This document shows, one piece after another, positions 1-8,900 of a DNA stretch of 64,000 nucleotides; the first letter of the stretch is position 1; the number at the start of each line of letters is the position of its first letter. Source of the DNA: JACDHQ01 sp036401195 (GTDB taxonomy: Bacteria > Gemmatimonadota > Gemmatimonadetes > Gemmatimonadales > Gemmatimonadaceae); the NCBI GenBank assembly GCA_036401195.1, contig DASWVQ010000013.1, positions 54,277 to 118,276 of the forward strand, written 5' to 3'. The translations under genes and the position numbers were made by a program. The notes beneath the pieces are model-generated. The model saw only the letters and a list, made by a program, of their open reading frames with translations, had not been told where the DNA came from and made no database searches.

Positions 1-646
1 GGTAGAGTCGCCGGGCCACCGGGGAGCCGAGCTCCAGGTAGCGGGCCACCGCGAGCAGGGCGGTGTGGCCCGCGGCGATGTTCTCCCGCACCGGCTGCGC
101 GATGGTGACGCGGGCCACGCCGGGCTCAGCGACCGAGAGGGTGGGGAAGAGGGCCAGTTGCTCGCGGTCGAGGATGCGACGACGCTCGATGGTCACGCCG
201 CCGAGGAGGGAAAAGGTGAGGTCCACGCAGCGGCCGGCGGGGGCGCTCAGGTACGCGCCCGACGACTCCAGCGTGGTCTTCTCCATTCGCGCGAGCGCCG
301 CGCGCAGCTGCTCGTACGTGCGCCCATCCACCCGGCGCCCCATGGATCGCAGGAAGGCATGAAGGGTGAAGGTCACCGTGCCGTCCGGCGGGGCACCCGC
401 CTCGTGCCACCGGTGGAGCAGCTCCACCCAGACGTCCTGGTCGAAGGTGCCGGGGAGGCGGTCGCCCGGGGCGGGGAGCACGCGCCAGCGCCCTCCCTCG
501 AGCGTGGTGAAGGCGATGGCCCCCTCCTCCGCCGAGTCGCTGAGGCGGAAGAGGGGGAGCGCCTCGAGGGAGCGATCCACGGGGATCTGGCGCGCGGGGG
601 CCCGGCGGCGGCCCACGTCGGCGTTCGAGGCGCGACGGGTGGTCAT
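1..646 (-). CDS. Replication initiator protein A-like protein (partial, C-terminus beyond window)
   Basis: The frame is open from an ATG at 646 to the left edge (about 215 residues visible). The protein has a basic N-terminus, then a segment resembling plasmid replication initiators of the RepA/RPA type (Pfam PF10134 from memory): TFDQDVWVELLHRWHEAGAP followed by DGTVTF, a GRTYEQLRAALARME helix, and a later RENIAAGHTALLAVARYLEL stretch. Initiators of this family bind origin iterons as winged helices. The start overlaps the stop of the upstream SDR gene as ATGA, so the two are probably translationally coupled. No iterons or parAB are visible, but the downstream side is outside the window. It may be a chromosomally resident initiator rather than a plasmid remnant. 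Family assignment is from remembered sequence pattern, not a search. Confidence 0.6.
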   Translation of the reverse strand, partial: MTTRRASNADVGRRRAPARQIPVDRSLEALPLFRLSDSAEEGAIAFTTLEGGRWRVLPAPGDRLPGTFDQDVWVELLHRWHEAGAPPDGTVTFTLHAFLRSMGRRVDGRTYEQLRAALARMEKTTLESSGAYLSAPAGRCVDLTFSLLGGVTIERRRILDREQLALFPTLSVAEPGVARVTIAQPVRENIAAGHTALLAVARYLELGSPVARRLY

Positions 647-1344
647 GGCGCGAGGCGGATGACCTGGCCCGTGACCGCGGCGGCCGCGGGGGAGCAGAGC
701 CAGAGGACCGCGGCGGCAACATCCTCGCGCTCCACGTATCGCTCGCCGGCGCTCATCGCCGCCAGGTTGTCCCGGGTGCGGATCGAGGCGGGAGCCACCG
801 CGTTGGCGCGTACCCCGTGCGCCCGCTCCTCGCTGGCGAGGGCGCTGACCAGCGTGGCCACCCCCTGCTTCGACGCGGCATAGGCCGCCATCCCCGCGAC
901 GTCGGCCCCGGGGAGCACCGCCTCGGACGCGAAGCACACGATCGCGCCGCGCGCGGCGCGCAGGGCGGGAAGGAAGGCGCGGGTGGTGACGAGGGCGGTG
1001 CGCACGTTGATGGCGAACAGCCGGTCCCACACGGCGAGCTCCGTGGCGGCGACGCTCCCGCCCCCCACCCAGCCGCCCGCCAGGTTCACCAGGGCGTCGA
1101 GCGATGCGCCATGGTGCGACACCACGTGCCCCACGAGGGCGGCGACCTGCGCTTCGTCGGTGAGGTCGCAGGCGTAGCCGTGCGCCATGTGGCCCGCGTC
1201 GCGGAGCCCGAGGGCACGCGCCTCCACCTGCTCGGCGGCGCGGTCCACGAGGAGGACCACGTCGCCCCGGCCCGCGAAGGCGGCGGCCACGGCTTCGCCA
1301 ACCTGCCCCTCCCGCCCCACGCCAGTGATCAGCACGGTCGCCAT
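643..1344 (-). CDS. SDR-family oxidoreductase
   Basis: A 233-residue short-chain dehydrogenase/reductase. The dinucleotide-binding glycine motif TGVGREGQVGEA is at about residues 7-18, an NLAGG motif at about 87-91, the catalytic Ser near 140 (FAS), and YAASK (Tyr155, Lys159) completes the catalytic site. Length is normal for a classical SDR, and the C-terminus ends in a typical VTGQVIRLAP. The substrate cannot be told. The ATG at 1344 is preceded at exactly six bases by TAAGCT (minus strand), so it is likely translated from a leaderless mRNA. Its TGA overlaps the ATG of the RepA-like gene, forming a two-gene operon of unrelated functions. Confidence 0.85.
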   Translation of the reverse strand: MATVLITGVGREGQVGEAVAAAFAGRGDVVLLVDRAAEQVEARALGLRDAGHMAHGYACDLTDEAQVAALVGHVVSHHGASLDALVNLAGGWVGGGSVAATELAVWDRLFAINVRTALVTTRAFLPALRAARGAIVCFASEAVLPGADVAGMAAYAASKQGVATLVSALASEERAHGVRANAVAPASIRTRDNLAAMSAGERYVEREDVAAAVLWLCSPAAAAVTGQVIRLAP

Positions 1345-1350
1345 GAGGGA

Positions 1351-1356
1351 AGCTTA
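1351..1356 (-). promoter_or_regulatory. -10 box (TAAGCT) for leaderless SDR mRNA
   Basis: On the minus strand TAAGCT is followed by six bases and then the ATG of the SDR gene, the spacing at which transcription would begin on the start codon. The same TANNNT-N6-start arrangement recurs at 3285, 20257, 44802, 46590 and 48767. Confidence 0.5.
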
Positions 1357-1437
1357 CGGGCGAATCGGAGGATGCGGAATGACGGGGCGACAATCCGTTT
1401 CCTCCGCTGGCACGTTCCATGACCTGTCCGGCCCGCC

Positions 1438-2736
1438 ATGAGCCGTGCCAAGCGGGTTGGAATCGTCGTCGGGCTGATCGTCCTCGTCCTCTTCGCCCTG
1501 ATCGGCGTGCTCTCCCTCACCCGGGGGACGCCGGTGAGCCGCGTGATCGCGGAGGGCGACGGGAAGGGCCCCCCACCGATCGGGGACTCCCTGTTCGCCC
1601 ACTCGATCGAGCTGTACACCGGGATCGCCCTCGAGCCGGGGAACCAGGTGGAGATGGTGCTGAACGGGAGCGTCTACCCGCGGCTGTACGCCGATCTCTC
1701 CACGGCGCGCCACACGATCACCATGCAGATGTACTACTCGCTCCCGGGCGCGGTCGCCGACTCGGTGAAGGCGCACCTGATCGAGCGTGCGCGCGCCGGC
1801 GTCCGGGTGCTGCTGCTGCTGGATGCCTTCGGCTCGCAGCACCTGGTGGGTGGATGGACGGACAGCCTCAAGCAGGCCGGGGTGGAGGTGGCGCTGCTGC
1901 GGAAGCTCCACTGGTACTCGCTGCACAGCGCCACCGACCGCTCGCACGTGCGCGTGGTGGTGGTGGACGGGCGCGTGGCCTACACCGGGGGGTTCGGGCT
2001 GGCCGACTACTGGCTCGGCGACGGGCGGCGCAAGGACCAGTGGCGCGAGGGGAACGTGCGCTTCGAGGGGCCCAGCGTGATGTACCTGCAGGCCGCCTTC
2101 GCCTCCGGGTGGGCGGAATCCACGGGGGAGCTGATCACGGGGGACCTGTTCTTCCCGCGGGAGACCTTCCGCGTGGCGGAGGGGGGGATGACGGCGGGGG
2201 TGCTGTTCGCGGTGCCCACGACGGGGAGCACGCCGGCCGAGCGGTTCATCGCGCTCACCATCGCGGGGGCGAGGAAGCGGCTCTGGATCGCGAACTCGTA
2301 CTTCGTCCCCGACGACGACTTCCGCCGCGGGATGATCCGCGCCGCGAAGCGGGGGGTGGACGTGCGGGTGCTGACGGTGGGGCCGGAGACCGACGTGAAG
2401 ACCACGTGGTACGCGGGGCGCGCGCACTACGAGGAGCTGCTGCGCGGCGGGGTGAAGGTGTACGAGTACCAGCCCACGATGATGCACGCGAAGACGATCG
2501 TCGCCGATGGCACGTGGGGCACGATCGGGTCGATGAACTTCGACAACCGGTCGATGGCCTTCAACAACGAGTCGAACCTGGTGGTGCTCGACCCCCAGTT
2601 CGGCGCGGCGATGGAGGCGGCGTTCCTGGAGGACCTGCGCTACGCGAAGGAGATCCGGCTCGACGAGTTCCGGCAACGCGGCAGGTGGGAGCGAATCATG
2701 GAAACCGGCGCGGTGCTGCTCTCGCGGATCCTCTAG
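1438..2736 (+). CDS. Phospholipase D / cardiolipin synthase-like protein
   Basis: A 432-residue membrane-anchored PLD-superfamily protein. Residues 7-27 form one hydrophobic anchor, followed by two PLD half-domains. The second HKD motif is canonical (HAKTIVAD, His350, Lys352, Asp357, followed by GSMNFDNRS). The first reads HVRVVVVD (His170, Arg172, Asp177), with Arg where Lys is usual, followed by GRVAYTGGFGLADYW. Size and layout resemble bacterial cardiolipin synthases (ClsA/ClsB), which condense phosphatidylglycerol with another phospholipid at the membrane. The Arg substitution means the exact reaction is uncertain. It is divergent from the SDR gene with a 93-base gap, and its stop overlaps the MerR-like gene's stop on the other strand by three bases (shared CTAG). 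Confidence 0.8.
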   Translation: MSRAKRVGIVVGLIVLVLFALIGVLSLTRGTPVSRVIAEGDGKGPPPIGDSLFAHSIELYTGIALEPGNQVEMVLNGSVYPRLYADLSTARHTITMQMYYSLPGAVADSVKAHLIERARAGVRVLLLLDAFGSQHLVGGWTDSLKQAGVEVALLRKLHWYSLHSATDRSHVRVVVVDGRVAYTGGFGLADYWLGDGRRKDQWREGNVRFEGPSVMYLQAAFASGWAESTGELITGDLFFPRETFRVAEGGMTAGVLFAVPTTGSTPAERFIALTIAGARKRLWIANSYFVPDDDFRRGMIRAAKRGVDVRVLTVGPETDVKTTWYAGRAHYEELLRGGVKVYEYQPTMMHAKTIVADGTWGTIGSMNFDNRSMAFNNESNLVVLDPQFGAAMEAAFLEDLRYAKEIRLDEFRQRGRWERIMETGAVLLSRIL

Positions 2737-3278
2737 CGGATATCCGCCCGCCCGAGCGCGGCGCGCACCGCCTCGCGCATGGCGATGAGCGCTTCCTCGC
2801 GGGCCGCGGGGGAGTCGTCGCGCACGTGGAGCTCGATGCCATCGGCCACGGGGAGCCGGCGCCAGCTGCGCGGCTCGGTGTCGTCCTGCGCCTGGGCCCT
2901 GTCGGCCCCCGCGCCGAGGGCGGGAGCGAGGGAGGTGGCGATCCGGCGTTCGAGGGCGTCGCCGGTCTGGTCGCGCATCTCCTTCTTGATCGTTTCCAGC
3001 GTGGCCCCCTCGCGCTGCCGGATCTTGATGGCGAGGAGCTGGAGGAAGTGCCGGTAGTTGTACGTGGCCGAAGTCCCGGTCCCCTCCGGGCGGTCGAGCA
3101 GGCCGTTGGCGACGTAGAAGCGAACGGACCGGGCGCTGGGGGCCTGCCGGGCGGAGGCGTTCGTGGGCCGGATGCCGGCCGCGTCGACGAGGGCGGTCAC
3201 GTGGGCGGCAAGGCCGCGGGCATTCCACGGCGCGTACCGGGCGTGGGCGCGAAGGAGGGCGACGGGGGATTCAGCCAT
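2733..3278 (-). CDS. MerR-like transcriptional regulator
   Basis: A 181-residue protein. The segment SARSVRFYVANGLLDRPEG with the downstream YNYRHFLQLLAIKIRQREGA matches the winged helix and recognition region of MerR-type regulators (VRYYxxxGLL... Y ... LLxIxxLR), here starting near residue 48 rather than at the N-terminus. A helical stretch follows (TLETIKKEMRDQTG), then a low-complexity Ala-rich tail. No Cys cluster for metal sensing is seen. Minus-strand TATTTT lies six bases before the ATG, suggesting leaderless expression. It ends convergently on the PLD gene. The ligand and targets are unknown. Confidence 0.6.
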   Translation of the reverse strand: MAESPVALLRAHARYAPWNARGLAAHVTALVDAAGIRPTNASARQAPSARSVRFYVANGLLDRPEGTGTSATYNYRHFLQLLAIKIRQREGATLETIKKEMRDQTGDALERRIATSLAPALGAGADRAQAQDDTEPRSWRRLPVADGIELHVRDDSPAAREEALIAMREAVRAALGRADIR

Positions 3279-3284
3279 GGACGC

Positions 3285-3290
3285 AAAATA
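3285..3290 (-). promoter_or_regulatory. -10 box (TATTTT) for leaderless MerR-like mRNA
   Basis: TATTTT on the minus strand, then GCGTCC, then the ATG at 3278: a TANNNT box with six-base spacing to the start codon. No Shine-Dalgarno sequence is present. Confidence 0.5.
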
Positions 3291-3308
3291 ACCCCCCGGC
3301 GCCGCGAG

Positions 3309-4451
3309 TCACCCCGCTTGCGCCGGAAGGATCACCACGGCCGTGGTGCCCCCGAGCCCCGAGCTCTCCAGCGAGAGGGTACCGCCGTGCGCCTCCGCGA
3401 TCCGCTGGGCGATCGGCAGGCCGATCCCGGTGGCCCCGGCCTTCGTCGAGAAGAACAGGTCGAACACCCGTGGCAGGGCGTCGGGGGCGATGGGTGACCC
3501 CCCGTTGGCGAGCCGTCCACGCCAGCTCCCGTCGGGGAGCCGGGTGGTCACGAGGGAGAGGTCGGTGCCCTCGGGGGCGGCATCGATCGCGTTCACCAGC
3601 AGCTGGGTGAACAGCTGCGCCAGCTGCTCGGCGTCGCCGTCCACCCGGGCGGGAGGGCTGGCGCGCTCCCTCCCCACGCGGAGCGCCCGGCTCTCGAGGC
3701 GCCCGCGCTGGAGCCCCAGGACGTCGTCCCAGACCGCGTCGGGATCCACCGGCGCCTTCCGGAGGGGGGCGGGGCGGCCGAACTCGAGCAGGGCGCTGGT
3801 GAGGGTGTTGAGGCGCTCCACCTCGCGCAGGATGCGGCCCACGTTCTTCTCGATCACTGGATCCTCCTGCACCCGGAAGCGCAGGAGCTGGGCGGCGCTG
3901 GAGATCCCGAAGAGGGGATTCCGGAGCTCGTGGGCGATCCCGGCAGCGACCTCGCCGGCGGTGGTGACCCGGCGCCGGTGCTCCAGCCGGGCGAGGAGGG
4001 CGGCACGATCGAGGGCGACGGCGAGCTGCGCGCCGACGCCGCTCACGAGCCGCTCGAGCTCCATGCCCCGGGCAGGATCTCGGTCGGCCGGGGTCACGAC
4101 GGTGAGCGCTCCGCGAGCCGCCCCATTCGCCGACACCGGGACCGTGAGCTGCACGGCGCCCGGGAGGGAGCGCGACGTCGTCGTCCCGCTGGCGATCACC
4201 CCCTCCCAGTCGGCGGCGAGGGTCGCGGGGGGGGCAGCGGCGGGGGGCTCGCCATCGAACCCGACCTGGTGCACGAGCCGCGGGGAGCCGCCCTCTTCGT
4301 CGAGCAGCGCGATGGCGACGCCATCGCACGAGAGCGTGTGGAGGAGCTGGTGGCCCGCCTCGTGGAGGGCCCGATCCACCGTGATGGCGCGGGCGAGCGC
4401 CATCCCGGTGGTCAGGAGCAGGGGGCGCTCGCGATCAGCGGCGGCGGGCAA
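3309..4451 (-). CDS. Sensor histidine kinase (GAF-like, HisKA, HATPase)
   Basis: A 380-residue soluble histidine kinase. Residues ~20-150 look like a GAF-type sensor fold. The phosphoacceptor box is GEVAAGIAHELRNPL (His174). The ATPase domain carries an N-box (QLLVNAIDAAPEG), a degenerate G1 region, and VFDLFFSTKAGATGIGLPIAQ as F and G2 boxes. No membrane segment or receiver domain is present, and no response regulator gene is adjacent. The longest frame begins with TTG at 4451, overlapping the stop of the H1-like gene by 17 bases. An ATG at 4403 (residue 17) would instead give a 31-base gap. Either way it is probably co-transcribed with the H1-like gene. The signal is unknown. Confidence 0.85.
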   Translation of the reverse strand: MPAAADRERPLLLTTGMALARAITVDRALHEAGHQLLHTLSCDGVAIALLDEEGGSPRLVHQVGFDGEPPAAAPPATLAADWEGVIASGTTTSRSLPGAVQLTVPVSANGAARGALTVVTPADRDPARGMELERLVSGVGAQLAVALDRAALLARLEHRRRVTTAGEVAAGIAHELRNPLFGISSAAQLLRFRVQEDPVIEKNVGRILREVERLNTLTSALLEFGRPAPLRKAPVDPDAVWDDVLGLQRGRLESRALRVGRERASPPARVDGDAEQLAQLFTQLLVNAIDAAPEGTDLSLVTTRLPDGSWRGRLANGGSPIAPDALPRVFDLFFSTKAGATGIGLPIAQRIAEAHGGTLSLESSGLGGTTAVVILPAQAG

Positions 4452-5226
4452 CTTTCTTCGCCCCGCCCTTCTTCGCCCCGCCCTTCTTCGCGACGCCCTT
4501 CTTCGCCGCGCCCTTCTTCACGACGCCCTTCTTCACGACGCCCTTCTTCACGACGCCCTTCTTCGCGACGCCCTTCTTCGCGACGCCCTTCTTCACGACG
4601 CCCTTCTTCGCGACGCCCTTCTTCACGACGCCCTTCTTCGCGACGCCCTTCTTCGCGACGCCCTTCTTCGCGACGCCCTTCTTCGCGGGCGCCGCCTTCT
4701 TCGCGGGGGCGGCCTTCTTCGCGGGGGCGGCCTGCTTCGCGGGGGCGGCCTGCTTCGCGGGCGCCGCCTGCTTCGCCGGCGCCGCCTTCACCGCACCGCC
4801 GTTCCCTGCCGGAGCGGGCTTCCGTGCGGGGGCGGCCTTCGCCGGCGATTCCGCCTTCGGGGCGGACTTCGACGTGGAGCCCTTCGCCGCGGGGCTGGGC
4901 GAGGCACCGCCGGCGAGGCTGCTCGCCGTGGCGTTGCCACCGCTTCGGGGGCTCCGGGCCGCGGGGACGGTGAACAGGTCGTCGTCGTCCTCGTCGACGG
5001 CGCCGATCGTCTCTTCCTCCGTCTCCTCCCCTTCTTCCTCGTCGTCGTCCTCGTCGTCCGTCGAGTCCCAGAGATCCTCGGTCTCGTCGCGGTGGGTCAT
5101 CCAGCCGCCGTTCTCCTCCTCGTCGTCGTCGTACGAGGATCCGCCGCCTCCGCCGCCGTAGCCGAGATCGTCGGCCTCGTCGTCCCGATCAGCGAACTGG
5201 AGCTCCACTTCTTCACCGCGCGGCAT
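4435..5226 (-). CDS. Histone H1-like bipolar protein: acidic N-terminus, Lys/Ala repeat C-terminus
   Basis: A 263-residue low-complexity protein in three parts. Residues 1-90 are strongly acidic (runs of D and E, a glycine run near 24-29). Residues ~91-150 are a Pro/Ala/Ser linker. Residues ~150-260 are a basic tail of six AAPAKQ or AAPAKK hexapeptides followed by about fifteen KKGVA-type pentapeptides ending in VARRR. Such Lys/Ala/Pro tails resemble eukaryotic H1 and bacterial Hc1/AlgP-type nucleoid proteins, so DNA binding is the natural guess. The acidic half could be an autoinhibitory or partner-binding domain. AAGGAGG sits five bases before the ATG at 5226, and a good promoter lies upstream. 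It shares a transcript with the histidine kinase. Confidence 0.75.
   Translation of the reverse strand: MPRGEEVELQFADRDDEADDLGYGGGGGGSSYDDDEEENGGWMTHRDETEDLWDSTDDEDDDEEEGEETEEETIGAVDEDDDDLFTVPAARSPRSGGNATASSLAGGASPSPAAKGSTSKSAPKAESPAKAAPARKPAPAGNGGAVKAAPAKQAAPAKQAAPAKQAAPAKKAAPAKKAAPAKKGVAKKGVAKKGVAKKGVVKKGVAKKGVVKKGVAKKGVAKKGVVKKGVVKKGVVKKGAAKKGVAKKGGAKKGGAKKVARRR
4453..4790 (-). repeat. Tandem 15-bp and 18-bp coding repeats in the H1-like gene
   Basis: The basic tail is encoded by about fifteen near-identical 15-bp units (plus-strand unit cttcttcgcgacgcc, with variants) at about 4453-4690, followed by six 18-bp units up to about 4790. All units are multiples of three, so gain or loss of units changes protein length without shifting the frame. 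Confidence 0.9.
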
Positions 5227-5352
5227 AGCGCCTCCTTCAGGGTTGCGGGATCTCTGTCAGTAGGTGGCCACGAGAGCGGCCCGGCACGGCGCATACGGGC
5301 GCGGCCCGGCTGCACGTCGCATGCCTCATGCGTGCATTCCTGCACTGGCCTC

Positions 5353-5381
5353 CTTTTACTACTGAACCGATCAAAGGTCAA
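5353..5381 (-). promoter_or_regulatory. Sigma-70-like promoter of the H1-like gene
   Basis: On the minus strand, TTGACC (5381-5376) and TAAAAG (5358-5353) are separated by 17 bases: five of six matches to the -35 consensus and four of six to the -10. Transcription would begin near 5346, giving a ~120-base leader that ends in the AAGGAGG ribosome site. Confidence 0.5.
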
Positions 5382-5570
5382 GCGGGGGCGAGGCCGGGTG
5401 GGCGGCGATTCCAACACATCACGGGACGGCTGACAACCCGGCGCCCGGTTCCCTCACGAAAACGGAAGGGATCATCGACGATTTCCGGGGCCACCGGGCG
5501 GCCCATGGGTGCCGCCCCACGAAGACGCGCGGGTCGGTCCGGGACATGTCGGGGCTCTGCGCGCCATGGG

Positions 5571-5913
5571 GTGTGTCGCGGATGACGCGAATGACGCAGG
5601 TGACGCGGTCCCGATGCGGCGGCGGCGGGAATCTCATGCCCCTTGAGACCAGGAACTCTCGTGAACGGCTTGGTCGACGCCCATGCATCCCGGGGCCGTT
5701 CCAAAGTTCCTGGCCGTTGACTCTTGCTCGGTGAGGCGCGACGGCGGTGGGACTGCCATCCCGACACCGCGTCATCCGCGTCACCAGTGTCATCCGCGAA
5801 CAACCGCGTTGCGCGCGGAGCTCCGGGCCCGCAACGGAGCTGGAGCCCTCCCGGAGCCCTGAGGCAGCAAACGAAATCGGCGTCAGCGCCCGGTGGGCGC
5901 CCACGCCGATTTC
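5571..5913. repeat. Dispersed intergenic repeat element, copy A
   Basis: This holds most of the 717-base gap between the H1-like gene and the RND operon. Bases 5575-5756 align closely with the reverse complement of 33760-33947 (copy B), for example GATGACGCGAATGACGCAGG against GATGACCCGAATGACGCAGA and the shared CTCTTGCTCGGTGAGGCGCG. Bases 5766-5815 match copy B in the direct orientation, so copy A also has internal inverted arms (about 5573-5616 with 5757-5803). It ends in a 41-base hairpin (5873-5913, arms GAAATCGGCGT and ACGCCGATTTC), which also sits just past the RND stop. No coding signal is seen. Confidence 0.8.
5873..5913. terminator. Hairpin downstream of the RND operon
   Basis: An 11-bp perfect outer stem (GAAATCGGCGT/ACGCCGATTTC) with an inner GCGCCC/GGGCGC stem, 31 bases past the RND pump stop on the minus strand. 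It probably terminates the efflux operon. The same hairpin sequence closes copy B of the repeat, so it belongs to the repeat element. Confidence 0.55.
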
Positions 5914-5943
5914 CTCGTCCATGGACCGATAAGGCGGGGGGGA

Positions 5944-8900
5944 TCAGTCTCCCGCCGCCGGAAGGGGCTCGGCGGCCAACCCCCGTCGCCGGCGCACAAA
6001 GGCCAGCCCGTCGTCGATCATGGTGTACACCACCGGCACCACGAACAGCGTCAGGAGGGTCGAGGTGATCAGTCCCCCGATCACCGCCCGCGCCATCGGA
6101 GCGCGCTGCTCCGAACCCTCGCCGAGGGCCAGCGCCGCGGGGATCATCCCGAAGATCATCGCCACCGTGGTCATGATGATCGGGCGCAGACGGATGCGCG
6201 CGGCCTCGAGGATCGCCCGGTCCCGGGGGACGCCCTCGGCCCGTCGCTGGTTCGTGAAGTCCACCAGCAGGATCCCGTTCTTGGTCACGAGGCCCATCAG
6301 CATGATCACCCCGATCATCGTCATCACGTTGATGTTCCCGCGCGTGACGAGGAGGGCGAGGGCGACGCCGATGAACGACAGGGGGAGGGCGAGCATGATC
6401 GCCAGCGGCTGGAGGAAGCTGCCGAAGAGCGACGCCAGGATGAGGTAGATGAACACGACCGCCAGGCCGAGCGCCTCCAGCACGTAGCCGGTGGTTTCCT
6501 GGAGGTTCTGGACGTCGCCGGTGAAGACGGTGCGGTAGCCGGGGGGAAGGCCCATCCGGCCGATGGCCGCCTTCACGTCATTGGCCACGTCGCCCATGGC
6601 GTAGCCGGGAAGCACGCCGGCCGAGATGGAGACCTGCTGCTCGAGCGCCCGGCGTTCGATCTGCTGCGGCCCCACGCCGGCGCGGACCTCCGCGACCTGC
6701 GACAGGGGCACGATGGCGGCGCCGGTGCTGCCGCCCCCGGTGGTGGGAATGGAGATCCCGCCCACGTCGGCGGCCGAGGTCCGCATGGAGTCGGGATAGA
6801 CCACCAGGACGTCGTGCGAGTAGCCCTGGGGATCCTCCCACCGCGTCGCCCGCTGTCCGGCGAAGAGGGGTTGCAGGGTGGACGCGATCGTCTCGATCCC
6901 CAGCCCCGCGCGCCACGCCTCCTGGCGGTCCACGCGCACGTCGAGCTGCGGGATCTCCCCTTCCTCACTCGACTGCGGCTCGGCGACCCCCGGGACGGCC
7001 CGCATGGTGTCGAGGACGCGCGCCGCGGCCAGCTTGAGGCGCGTGGGCTCGGGTCCCTGCACGTTCACCGCGATCGGCTGCCGGTAGCCGCCGAAGATGC
7101 TGCGGCTGCCCATGATCGACGGCCGCACCCCGGGGATGTTCCGGAGCTTGCCGCGGAGGTCGTCCTGGATCTCGGCGAGCGACCGGGACCGATCCTTCTT
7201 CTCCCGGAGGCGCACGAAGATGGAGCCGTTGTTCGGCGTGCCGCGGAAGCCGCCGCCCACGGTCAGGTAGGTGAACTCCACCTCGGGCGCCTGCTGGAGG
7301 AACCCGGCGATCTCGCGTCCCTTGGCCACGGTGTACTCGAGGCTCGACCCCGGGGTGGTGCGGAAGGAGACGTTGAACTCGCCGCCGTCCACGTCGGGCA
7401 TCCAGGTGAAGCCGAGGGTGGGGATGAGGAGCACCGCGGCGACGATCGAGGCGGCGGCGCCGCCGAGCACCACGGACCGGCGCCGCAGCGCCCCGGCCAG
7501 CCAGCCGGGATAGCGGTCGGAGACGCGCTCGAACCATTCGTTGAACGCGAGCGCCACGCGGCGGATGGGGTTGATCCGCCGCCGGGCGCCGCTGGCGTGC
7601 AATGCGCCGTGCGCGGCGGCCTTGCCGCCGGACTCGATCTCCGGGTCGTACCACACGCTCGACAGCATGGGGTCGAGCGTGAACGACACGAAGAGGGAGA
7701 CGATCACCGCGAAGGCGACCGTGACGCCGAACTGGAAGAAGATCTTGCCGATCATGCCTCCCATGAACGCCACGGGCACGAACACGGCCACCACGGCCAG
7801 GGTGGTGGAGAACACGGCGAGGCCGATCTCGCTGGTGCCCTCGCGTGCGGCGGTGTCGTGGTCCTTCCCCATCTCCAGGTGCCGCACGATGTTCTCGCGC
7901 ACCACGATGGCGTCGTCGATGAGGAGGCCGATCGAGAGCGCCAGCGCCAGGAGCGTCATGGTGTTCAGGGTGAAGTCGAACACCCACATGACGAAGAACG
8001 ACGAGATGATCGAGATGGGGAGGGTGAGCCCCGTGATCACCGTGGAGCGCCAGGAGTTCAGGAACAGATAGACGATGAGGATCGTGAGCACGGCGCCGAA
8101 CAGCAGCTCGTGGCGCACGGCGTTCACGGAATCGCGGATGCGGCGCGAGTCGTCGCGGATCACGCGGAGGCGCACGTCCTGCGGGAGCGAGCGCTCGAGG
8201 TCCGCCGCGGCGGCCCGCACGGAGTCGGCCACCTCCACGGTGTTGGAGCCGGAGATCTTGAGGATGTCGAGGGACACGGTGGGCGCGTCGCCGATCTCGG
8301 AGGCGTTGCGCTGGTCCTCGGTGCCGTCGATCACCGTGGCCACGTCGCGCACCTTCACGGCGACGCCGTTGCGCACCGACACCGCCACGTCGCCGAAGGC
8401 CATCGGATCGGCGATGCGGCCGGTGATGCGCACCAGCTGCTCCTGCGCGCCGCGGATCACGCGGCCGGCGGGCACCTCCTGGTTCTCCCGGTCGAGCGCC
8501 GAGATCACCTGGGCCGGGCTCACCCCGTACGCGCGCATGGCGTCGGGGTCGAGCTGCACCCGGATCACGCGGCGGATGCCACCCACGCGGTTCACCGCGC
8601 CCACTCCCGGGATCGCCTCGAAGCGGGTGGCGATCGCCTCCTCGGCCATGTCCGTGAGCTCGCGCAGCGAGCGCTCCCCGCTCTGCACGGTCACCGACAT
8701 GATCGGCGATGCGTTGGGGTCGAATGTCTGGATGATCGGGTCTTCCGTGTTCGGCGGCAGCTGCCGCCGGATCCGCGCCACCTTCCCCTGCACCTCCTGC
8801 CGGGCGTTGTTGATGTCCACGCCGAGGTTGAACTGCACGCGCACCAGCGAGATCCCCTGGAGGGAGGTGGAGGTGACCTCCTTGATCCCCTGCGTGGTGT

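Noticed and set aside
4453..4790. Regular 15-bp repeats that resemble a CRISPR array or satellite
   Set aside because: There are no spacers, units are contiguous, and they encode the Lys-rich tail of an in-frame gene with a good promoter and ribosome site.
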